In this document: positions 32,591 through 40,208 of the stretch, piece by piece
Position numbering within the stretch: the stretch's first letter is position 1
Layout of the letters: each line of letters begins with the position of its first letter
Assembly (NCBI GenBank): GCA_963834685.1
Contig: CAWICW010000007.1
Location: 144,710 to 208,709 of the forward strand
DNA: 64,000 nt
Direction: 5' to 3'
Origin: Palsa-504 sp963834685
GTDB lineage: Bacteria; Actinomycetota; Actinomycetes; Streptosporangiales; Streptosporangiaceae
Notes under the pieces: model-generated
Databases searched by the model: none
The model's input: the letters and a program-made list of their open reading frames with translations, nothing else
What the model was told of the DNA's origin: nothing
Position numbers and translations under genes: made by a program

Positions 32591-33114
32591 TGTTGAGAGC
32601 GCATGTGTACATAGATAACTTATGTGCTAGCCCTATTCTACTTGGAGATCCGATCGGGCTGGCTCCAGCGCTCCAGGATTGCCGCGCAGCGGTGTCAACG
32701 TCATCTTTCTTCTTTTGCCGAAGAAGTACTGCCAGAAGTCTGCCATCCTTCCTGGTGCGAGATAAATACCTCCAATTCTGCAGCCCAGCTCTCGTATTAT
32801 GCAGTCTTTCGTCAAAAATGCTCGGTCGCCACCGGGCGCCCAGGAGAGCCGACTGGATGCATCTCCGCACAGGTCTGTACAGTAACGCGACCACGATCCC
32901 AGCCGTTTAGGCGTCGGGTCCCGCAACCTCCGGCGGTCCGAACAGCCTTGCGGCGAACAGTTCCCCACCACGCCCGCGCAGCTTCTGTGCCGGCCGATCC
33001 ACGTCATGATCTCACAGGTTGCCGGAATTCCCCCGAGCTAGCCGATAGCCTGATGCGCAGTCGTCGGCTGCCTATGCTATTTGCAGTTGCACTTCACAGG
33101 CGTACTCTGCAGAC
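32591..33114. other. No supported gene; small dyad
   Basis: An AT-richer spacer between the integrase side and the fusion gene. ACATA-N7-TATGT (32609-32625) is a short dyad near a possible promoter. No frame with credible composition is seen. Confidence 0.45.
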
Positions 33115-36100
33115 GTGGCCAGCGCGGGAAACCGGCTTGACGCGGTACAGCACATCGTCGTCCTCATGATGGCGAGTCGTTCCTTCGATCACATGCTGGG
33201 GTTTCTTTACTCAGGCAATGTGTCGCCGTTCGACGGCTTGACCGGGACCGAGTCGAACCCCGACTCGGACGGCCAGGCGGTCACCGTGTTCCGGATCGAG
33301 CCGACCACCCCAAACGCGTACTACATGCCCGGCGCCGACCCCGGTGAAGGCTACCAGGCCACCAACGACCAGCTGTACGGCAACAACAACGGCCCCTCCT
33401 CGGTCGGCCATGCGGCGACCTGCCAGGGTTTCGTCGCGAACTACGCCAAGACGCTGAGCTGGGAATCCGCCCAGCGGGCAAGCTGGCCGATCGTGGCAGG
33501 CACGGTCGAGGGCGACATCATGGGCTGCTTCACGCCCGAGGCGCTGCCTGTGCTGTCCGCGCTGGCCAAGGGGTACGCGGTCTGTGATCAGTGGTTCGCG
33601 TCGGTGCCGACCGAAACCATGCCGAACCGTGCCTTCGCCTGCGCGGCGACCAGCCAGGGGCACATGGACAATAAGACGCATACGTTCAGCTCGCCGACCA
33701 TCTTCGGGCTGCTCGACGCGGCCGGGCTGGGCTGGTCGGTGTACGGCTACGCCGCCGAGCCGCTGACGAAATCAATGTTCACCCAGATCAGCACGGCCGC
33801 GGCCAGCCACTTCGGGAGGTTCACCGATTTCCAGGCCGCGGCGGCGGCCGGCGTCCTGCCGCCGTTCACGTTCCTGGAACCGAGCTGGGGATCGTCGGGC
33901 AACAGCCAGCACCCGCCCTATGATGTGGCCCTAGGCGAGCAGTTGATCCACGACGTGTACGAGGCGCTGCGGACCGGACCGGGCTGGCCGGGGACGCTGC
34001 TGGTGATCACCTACGATCAGCACGGCGGCCTGTATGACCACGTGCCGCCGCCGTGGGGTGCCGTGCCGCCCGACAACGCCGTGGGGGAGTTCGGGTTTGG
34101 CTTCGACCGCTTCGGGGTCCGGGTACCGACGGTGCTGGTGTCTCCGCTGATCGCGCCGGGCACGGTGTTCCGGGTCCCGGATGGCAGGATGCCGCTTGAC
34201 CACACCTCGATCCTGAAGACGGTCGAACAGCGCTGGAACCTGCCCGCGCTTACCGCACGGGACGCTGCCGCACCAGGGTTTGGCGAGGTGCTCACGCTTA
34301 CCAGGCCCCGGCCGGATGATGTCCTTGCTGGCGGCACGGTGCCGGTTTTGTCTGCCACGGGCCCGGCCGCCGCGACGGTCGAGCTGGGAACTCTCGGTGG
34401 AGCGGACAACGATGCCGTTGGCACCGAGGATCGCCTTGGCTTTAAGGACTATGTCAATGCCTTCGCTGATTTGATTACGTCACCTTATACTACGCCGCCG
34501 CTCACCATCGGAATCTTCGGCTCTTGGGGAATGGGTAAGTCGTTTCTGCTCAAGCATATTGAGCGCGAGATTTCTAACCGAGAGAATCCGGACAGGCGGG
34601 CTGGAGAATCTGCCCCTCTAAGTGTCCATATCGTGCCTTTCAACGCTTGGGAATTTAGCGAGACAGAATTGGTCTGGCCCGGTCTTGTCCGCAAGATCCT
34701 CAAGAAACTCGATGAAGAAGTGCCGTGGCCATGGTATAAGCGATGGTGGACACGCCTTAAATGGAACCTTCCACGTGAGATCCAGCGTCGCTGGGTCCCC
34801 TTGACTGTAACCGCCTTGGTCGCCGCGATAGCGATTGGCGTATCGTTTTGGAAAAATCGCACGGATCTTGCGGCCGTCCTCATCGGGGCTGTCAGCCTTC
34901 TTGGCGTTGGAAGCCTTCTCAGGGCAGCTATAAATCCGGTCACGCAATGGGTAACCACCATCTTCGCTGAAGGAAATTATGGCCGTCAGATCGGCTACAT
35001 GGAGGACATTAAACACGATCTTGAGACACTTGAGGCACGCCTGCACGTGGGTGGACGCGCGGATGCTGAGGTCCTTGCCCGAATACTCGTCTTGATAGAT
35101 GATCTGGACCGTTGTGAGCCTGATAAGGCCGTTGAGATGCTTCAGGCTATCAATCTACTGCTCAACTTCGAGAGCTTTATCATCTGTCTCGGGATCGATG
35201 CACGAATCGTAAGTGAGGCTGTCGAGAAACACTATGAAGGCCTACTCGGCGCGGCGGGTGCGTCAGGGTATGAATATCTTGACAAGATCGTCCAGATCCC
35301 CTTCCGGATCCCAGAGCCGAGTGAGGACGATATCAAGATCTTTATCACTAAGCAACTACGCGAGCCAGCACCCCCTGTGACTACCGAGTCAGAGCCGGAT
35401 AAAGGCACTGCCGCCCCGACGACTGGCGATGTAAGCGATGGCTCATCTACATCACCAGTTGCCGCCCAGAGTGTACCTTCGACCGCAGCGCAAGTGCCAA
35501 CTGAAGGAGTTGCCAGCAACTCTCTGATAACTGAACCAGAAGCAAGTGTTCCGTTTACATACACGGAGCTTCAGGCATTCGAAGCCGTCACGCCTTTCCT
35601 GCGTCGGAACCCACGTCACCTGAAAAGGCTTATAAACGTCTACCGCCTGGTCCGGGCGCTTGCACGTTCGAAGGATGATAATTTGATTCTCACTAACCCA
35701 GCCCTGACAATCCGCTGGCTAGTCATGTGGAGCCAATGGCCATGCACTGCGTATACGATGCTCGAACTATATGACAAGCTATTCGAGCAATGGGGCGACA
35801 AGATCGAGGACCATACTACCAAAGGCGACCCCTTGCCTTATCTTTTCAACGAGGCCACAAGATGGCTCGGAAAAGAAACTTACGACCGGTTCGACGACGA
35901 GCACGCTAAGCTCGGTCATCTCCTAGCGGTCACCGATTCCAGCTTGACATGGGAGGACCTTCGCCGAATTCAGAAATACACTGTAAATTTGAATCCTGCT
36001 GTTGAGGACCAGTTGAGTGCAATTACCTCAGAGATCCTTGATCGGGACGGTCGCGATGTCGACACTCACGAGGCCGGTGCGGCCAGCTCGGCCAGCATCA

Positions 36101-36126
36101 GGTCAAACGAGACTGGTCAAAGGTGA
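33115..36126 (+). CDS. Phospholipase C-type phosphoesterase fused to KAP-family P-loop NTPase
   Basis: 1003 residues from GTG 33115; no clear ribosome site. Residues 1-410 match the PLC/AcpA phosphoesterase family: nucleophile region SVPTETMPNR (Thr167), ITYDQHGGLYDHVPPP (Asp300, His302, His308), PLDHTSILKTVEQRW (Asp361, His362). The usual metal-binding ENRSFDH is ASRSFDH (Ala20, Ser21). Residues 440-900 are a KAP NTPase: Walker A GIFGSWGMGKS (465-475), PFNAWEFSE, two membrane helices (561-577, 584-604), Walker B ILVLIDDLDRC (656-666), and YLDKIVQIPFRIPEPS. A Pro/Thr/Ser linker follows at about 747-800. KAP NTPases include phage-exclusion proteins, so membrane-linked immunity is a hypothesis. 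Confidence 0.88.
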   Translation: MASAGNRLDAVQHIVVLMMASRSFDHMLGFLYSGNVSPFDGLTGTESNPDSDGQAVTVFRIEPTTPNAYYMPGADPGEGYQATNDQLYGNNNGPSSVGHAATCQGFVANYAKTLSWESAQRASWPIVAGTVEGDIMGCFTPEALPVLSALAKGYAVCDQWFASVPTETMPNRAFACAATSQGHMDNKTHTFSSPTIFGLLDAAGLGWSVYGYAAEPLTKSMFTQISTAAASHFGRFTDFQAAAAAGVLPPFTFLEPSWGSSGNSQHPPYDVALGEQLIHDVYEALRTGPGWPGTLLVITYDQHGGLYDHVPPPWGAVPPDNAVGEFGFGFDRFGVRVPTVLVSPLIAPGTVFRVPDGRMPLDHTSILKTVEQRWNLPALTARDAAAPGFGEVLTLTRPRPDDVLAGGTVPVLSATGPAAATVELGTLGGADNDAVGTEDRLGFKDYVNAFADLITSPYTTPPLTIGIFGSWGMGKSFLLKHIEREISNRENPDRRAGESAPLSVHIVPFNAWEFSETELVWPGLVRKILKKLDEEVPWPWYKRWWTRLKWNLPREIQRRWVPLTVTALVAAIAIGVSFWKNRTDLAAVLIGAVSLLGVGSLLRAAINPVTQWVTTIFAEGNYGRQIGYMEDIKHDLETLEARLHVGGRADAEVLARILVLIDDLDRCEPDKAVEMLQAINLLLNFESFIICLGIDARIVSEAVEKHYEGLLGAAGASGYEYLDKIVQIPFRIPEPSEDDIKIFITKQLREPAPPVTTESEPDKGTAAPTTGDVSDGSSTSPVAAQSVPSTAAQVPTEGVASNSLITEPEASVPFTYTELQAFEAVTPFLRRNPRHLKRLINVYRLVRALARSKDDNLILTNPALTIRWLVMWSQWPCTAYTMLELYDKLFEQWGDKIEDHTTKGDPLPYLFNEATRWLGKETYDRFDDEHAKLGHLLAVTDSSLTWEDLRRIQKYTVNLNPAVEDQLSAITSEILDRDGRDVDTHEAGAASSASIRSNETGQR

Positions 36127-36977
36127 GGATCTCGGCGCCGATGTGGAAGTTCGGTGGATCGCCCTCGAAGGCGGACGCGCCAACGCCTCGACCCATATCC
36201 TCCGGTGCATTATGGGCGTCAGGTTGATGAACAACAAACCAAGTCGTGCCTGACGGCGACCATCTTATTGCCATGCGCTCTTAGATGACCCTAACCGGAC
36301 ACACACTTCTGATTCCCTTACCAGATGCACTCGCATGACCCTGTGAGTTGCTTCATAGGACTGGTCCGCACATGCCGCCGTGGGGGTATGCCTCTCCACC
36401 GGACGTCTGCAAGGATCTGGCCGCTGTCGATTTGCTGTCGGCCGCTACGGGTAGCTGAGCTGCGCACAAATCTGCAGGTCGTATGAGACCTGAGCTTCAG
36501 CTTCCGGTCGACCGCACCGTCCCCCGCTCTGGTCAACCGGTGCACATCATCTCCGCCGAGCCCAGGGGTGATTCAGGTGGGAACGCTGCCTGCACGCTGC
36601 TCGAGTTATCGTTTGGCGCGTTGACGTGCGATCATGGGACAGTGGAGGGGCAGGGTGGAGGCATGGCGTTCGTGCGCATGCTGGGGCCGGGTTCAGGTTG
36701 TGACCACGTCGGGGCGGTCGCTCGGTCTTCCCAGTGCGAGCCAGCGGCGGCTGCCGTGCTGGGCACGGAGTTCGCGGAGGACGCGGTGATCGACATGGTC
36801 GAGATCCCCGAGCGCGGATTCGCTGGCGCCGCAGGAGCATACCGCCGGCGTGACCCATCACGACACGATCTGACGCCCGTGGCTATGACGATCATGGTAC
36901 GCCAGCGAAACGCGCAGGCGAGCTGGCCGGCTTCGCGACAAACTCAGTGACCTAACCATCTACCAAGGGGAGGCAAT
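36127..36977. other. No supported gene
   Basis: About 850 bp. A plus frame at 36483-36950 is open, but its amino-acid make-up (Arg/Gly/Ala scatter) and lack of a ribosome site do not support coding. Probably decayed DNA at the island's right side. Confidence 0.45.
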
Positions 36978-37238
36978 ATGGCCACGTATCTCGCTTTTCA
37001 TGAGGTTGACGACGTCGAGCACTGGCTCAAGTCCGGGAAGCGGGAAGAGTTTTTCGGACCGCATGGCATTACGGCGCGCGCCTTCCGGGACCCGAACGGA
37101 TCCAACCGGGTCGGGCTGATCGTCGAGATACCCGACTTCGCCGCCTTCGAGCGGCTCATGCAGACCGAGGGGGCCGCGGAAGCGATGAAGCACGATGGCG
37201 TACATCCCGATACGCTGCTGATTTTGACCGAGGGGTAG
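36978..37238 (+). CDS. Small hypothetical, alpha/beta-barrel-like
   Basis: 86 residues from ATG 36978 with AGGGGAGG eight bases upstream. The pattern TYLAFHEVDDVEHWLKS, RAFRDPNGSNRVGLIVEIPD, FAAFERLMQTEGAAEAMKHD alternates strand and helix as in ferredoxin-fold dimeric barrel proteins. No catalytic residues can be assigned. It is monocistronic, with a strong hairpin at its stop. Confidence 0.8.
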   Translation: MATYLAFHEVDDVEHWLKSGKREEFFGPHGITARAFRDPNGSNRVGLIVEIPDFAAFERLMQTEGAAEAMKHDGVHPDTLLILTEG

Positions 37239-37288
37239 GTCCTGCTGCGAGGCCTCGGGCCAGGTTCGGCCCGAGGCCTCGCAGGACC
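37238..37288 (+). terminator. Strong GC hairpin terminator
   Basis: Left arm 37238-37261 and right arm 37268-37288 (GGCCCGAGGCCTCGCAGGAC plus C) pair over 21 bases with one three-base bulge (TGC) and a six-base loop. It begins on the last base of the preceding stop codon. There is no T-run, which is common for actinomycete terminators. Confidence 0.8.
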
Positions 37289-37396
37289 GCGATTCAAGTA
37301 AACCGGGCCGTCCGGGCACCGAGCGGACCTGGTGTCGGCGAAGCGGCCGGGACCGAGTCCCTGCCCAGGACGCGGCTCGCGGAGGAGAATTCCGCG

Positions 37397-37783
37397 ATGG
37401 CATTGAGCAACTACAGGGTTGGCGCGGTCGTCGCCGTGTCAGACATGACGCTCGCCGGGGACTTTTACGAGAGAAAGCTCGGCCTCGCGGCGCAAGGCGA
37501 TGACCCTGACGGCGGGCGCACCTATCAGTGCGGCGAGCAGACAATGCTCCATATCTTTCCCTCCCCTCCAGACGCGGGAAAGTCGCACGCGACCGTGGCC
37601 GGCTGGTACGTGGACGACATCGAGGCAGTCGTCGATAACCTGACCGCGAACGGCGTCCGATTCGAGCGCTACGACCAGGCCCAGATCGCGACCGACGAGA
37701 AGGGCATTGCGGTACTGGGAACCAGCAAGGGCGCCTGGTTCAAGGACCCCGACGGCAATACCCTCGGGCTGCTCCAAGACTAA
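37397..37783 (+). CDS. VOC-family (glyoxalase/bleomycin-resistance fold) protein
   Basis: 128 residues from ATG 37397 with GGAGGAG upstream. Paired beta-alpha-beta-beta modules: AVVAVSDMTLAGDFYERKLGL, QTMLHIFPSPPDAG, TVAGWYVDDIEAVVDNLTAN, and the closing AWFKDPDGNTLGLLQD in which the Glu-type metal ligand of glyoxalases is replaced near GNTLGL. The family covers lyases, dioxygenases and resistance proteins. The substrate cannot be told. Confidence 0.88.
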   Translation: MALSNYRVGAVVAVSDMTLAGDFYERKLGLAAQGDDPDGGRTYQCGEQTMLHIFPSPPDAGKSHATVAGWYVDDIEAVVDNLTANGVRFERYDQAQIATDEKGIAVLGTSKGAWFKDPDGNTLGLLQD

Positions 37784-38442
37784 ATTTGGTGGCTGGACCT
37801 GAACCGCTGGCGTGTAAGTTGCTGACGTCTTCAGCTTGCCGGCGGTGTCGCGATCCCAGCTTCGATCCGACGATCGGGCTGGCCAGCCCGGATAAATCAG
37901 CCTGTTGCATAAACGGTGTGGGGATCGACTCGACCACCATATCTGGGATTCCTGCTCCCAAGCAGCCCTAGATGTTCGGGTGCCAGAGCACTGATCGGGC
38001 TTTGTGCGACAGGCTGAAATATGCATCGCCACCCTGCGCGGAGAACGTCCGCTTCTGCCGCATTGTGTGTTGTCCACTGTCCGGGACGTCATGCGCTGCG
38101 GTGTGGTAAGCCATCGTCGCCGGGTCCCTGCAGCCAGTCCGTGGAGCGGCGCTCGGCCAGCGGATTCGCAGATTACCGGTGCCTGGGATAGGGGCGGCCT
38201 CGTCGCTGGGTTGGAGTTCGCCGCCGCGGCAATCCGCGCGCGCGAGCTGTCGCGTGCCAGGCCGGTGCAGGCGCTGTGCGGTCCTCATCGACGCTCCCTC
38301 TCTCCGGACCTGGCCGCGCGCCTGCTGGATCGGCTCGGCGGGATCGTGCCGCTGGGCTGCGGTGCGCTCCTCGCGGGTGCGCCCGCCGCGTTGCCTGGTG
38401 ATACTGCCTGAGTCAGCCGGGCTTCGCCGGAGCGCGTTCTGC
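37784..38442. other. No supported gene
   Basis: Degenerate sequence between the VOC gene and a pseudogene. No ribosome-site-led frame with reasonable protein composition was seen. Confidence 0.45.
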
Positions 38443-38588
38443 CTAGAGGCGCCGGGCGTGGCCGCTGGCGCCGATGGCGGTGAAGAGACGCAGGCTTCCC
38501 GGAGCTCGGCTTGGTCGCCGCGCAGGCGGGCGGCCTCCTCCCGGATGAAGGGCTCGTAGGCCAGGCCGGTGTGTGCGGACATCACCAC
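38443..38588 (-). pseudogene. C-terminal remnant of AAA/cyclase- or LuxR-type regulator, frameshifted
   Basis: From the ATG overlapping the upstream stop (TGATG), the frame gives SAHTGLAYEPFIREEAARLR and GDQAELREAC. After a one-base shift it continues as RLFTAIGASGHARRL-stop at 38443. That sequence is typical of the end of large adenylate-cyclase/LuxR TPR regulators. Only the last 45 residues remain. Without the shift the frame runs on with unrelated residues. Confidence 0.6.
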
Positions 38589-39211
38589 GGATCAAGCTCG
38601 ATCGCGGGCGGGACCGGCCACCGGCCCGACAACCACGCCACAAGGTCGCGAGCATCGTCTGTTCGGTGCACCCGGTCCGGCACCGTGGACAAGAGCACGG
38701 GCAACTCCCACGCGACGTAGTCATCCGGCCAGTCAGATGGCTCGTAGCCCAGGCCGAGATCGACGTGGTGCACCTCAGCCTCGCGCAATCGCCGCACCGG
38801 GCTGCCGCTGGTAGGCCAGTGGTCGTCGCCGCGCAACTCCGGGTGCGGCCACCCGGCCGCCGCGCTGCGGTCCCACACCAGTTCCAGCCGGCGCTGGGCA
38901 GTGTCCAGGTCGGCGACGATGTCAACCGCGGACCGCCGTGCCCCTTCGCCGATCTCGCCGTTTCGCTGCGCCGGCCCGCCGGGGTAGCGCGGTACATCCT
39001 CTCCCCGCAGCGCCCCCTCGAGCCGCCGGACGTGCCCGTCGGCGTTACGCGCCAGATGCGTCAGCACGTGCGCAACCGTCCACCCGGGCAACCGGCTCGG
39101 CGAGCGAACTTGCTCGTCGCTGACGTGCTCCACCCTCGCGACCAGCCGCGCGTGTGCGGCCCGGCACAGCTCGATCGCCGCAGCCGGATTAGCGTCCAGA
39201 TCACTCGGCAC
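38582..39211 (-). CDS. Maleylpyruvate isomerase-type (mycothiol-dependent) protein
   Basis: 209 residues from GTG 39211, eight bases after GGGAGG; the in-frame ATG 39238 lacks a site. The DinB-like metal fold is visible: SRLPGWTVAHVLTHLARNAD with a His ligand, DRSAAAGWPHPELRG, and LREAEVHHVDLGLGYEPSDW with the second His pair. Such enzymes use mycothiol as cofactor in isomerisation of maleylpyruvate, though many members have unknown substrates. The gene end overlaps a regulator remnant. Confidence 0.86.
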   Translation of the reverse strand: MPSDLDANPAAAIELCRAAHARLVARVEHVSDEQVRSPSRLPGWTVAHVLTHLARNADGHVRRLEGALRGEDVPRYPGGPAQRNGEIGEGARRSAVDIVADLDTAQRRLELVWDRSAAAGWPHPELRGDDHWPTSGSPVRRLREAEVHHVDLGLGYEPSDWPDDYVAWELPVLLSTVPDRVHRTDDARDLVAWLSGRWPVPPAIELDPW

Positions 39212-39261
39212 AGTCTTCAGCCTCCCACGCGCCGTCACGCATGTGCCGTCAGCCTTTCAGT

Positions 39262-39275
39262 CTGCCAGCTGGCAG
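39262..39275. promoter_or_regulatory. 14-bp perfect palindrome upstream of isomerase-type gene
   Basis: CTGCCAGCTGGCAG lies about 50 bp before GTG 39211 on the minus strand. It is possibly an operator; no regulator is nearby to match it. Confidence 0.35.
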
Positions 39276-39684
39276 CACGGGTTTTCCGAGCAGCAGACGG
39301 ACAGGACGTTGCGGAGATCCTGCGCGCTGGGGCGTCGCTAGCCACCGTCCGGGACGGACTCCTCGACCGTGAGGGTTGCGGGAAGGACAGCGGAGGCAGG
39401 GAACCATCGGCGGCCGGCCCACCCGATACTCAGCGCTGACAGGCAGCGGACAGCGGAATGACCACACACCCCGCTCTGTGCGGGCAGCCGCCGCGAGATC
39501 GGAGCCGTTGGTTGAGCTGCTGGATGCAGGAAACGGGCGTGCTGGCGGCTATCGCGCGGCCCTGAACGCCGGTGCCCGTTCTGGCTCTGGCGTGTCTGGG
39601 CGGGGTAGGCCCGGGACCTTCGCCTCTACCTGTTGTACACGCGGCCGGACCTGATGGGAACAGATCCGGAGCGCAGGAGATGGC
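39276..39684. other. No supported gene
   Basis: The spacer contains only short unsupported frames on both strands. Confidence 0.45.
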
Positions 39685-39933
39685 ATGGCCAGGATTGAAG
39701 GCGAGATCGTCATCGGCCACCCCATGGATGTGGTGTCTGACTACGTTGCTGACCAGAGCAACGAGCCGCAGTTCAACCTGCGCATTGTGCGGCCGGAGAA
39801 GATCACCGCGGGGCCTGTGGGGACAGGGACCCAGTTCCGCCCGGTGGTGGCGTCCATGGGGCGCAGGGCTGAGATGCTGATCGAGTGCACCGGCTATGAC
39901 AGGGCGACGCTGTTCGCCTCCACCACGACGACG
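39685..39933 (+). pseudogene. SRPBCC/polyketide-cyclase-like protein, 5' fragment
   Basis: From ATG 39685: IEGEIVIGHPMDVVSDYVAD, then NEPQFNLRIVRPEKITAGPV, GTGTQFRPVVASMGRRAEM and LIECTGYDRATLF. This is the first half of a START-like SRPBCC domain (normally 140-160 residues). After about codon 83 the frame degenerates to Thr/Arg/Ser shadow sequence up to 40212, while another frame becomes the coding-like one leading to isocitrate lyase. A deletion seems to have joined two genes. Confidence 0.7.
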
Positions 39934-40208
39934 CAGCCGCAAGCAACCGGGATGTCGACGACAACTCGAAGAACACCACACTGCCCGTCGCGCGAGAGAT
40001 CGCCGAGACCTACGTGGCGGCTCCTTTCAAGGCGCCGTGGTACACCGATCTGCTCAGCATCAACCTCAACAACGAGGACCTGGCGGAGGCGAGGCAGCGG
40101 ATCGGCCAGTACATGGATGCCTTCGGCCGGTACGGCACCCACATCACACAGAACCTGGATTTCGAAGTCGCGAGAAGCGCCGCAGTGCAGGAGCGGCAGG
40201 AGCCAGTC

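Noticed and set aside
33115..34370. Phosphoesterase part as a separate secreted phospholipase C
   Set aside because: No signal peptide or Tat motif at the start and no stop before the NTPase region; the frame is continuous.
36483..36950. 155-residue plus-strand frame as a gene
   Set aside because: No ribosome site, no recognisable pattern, and competing frames on the other strand look equally random.
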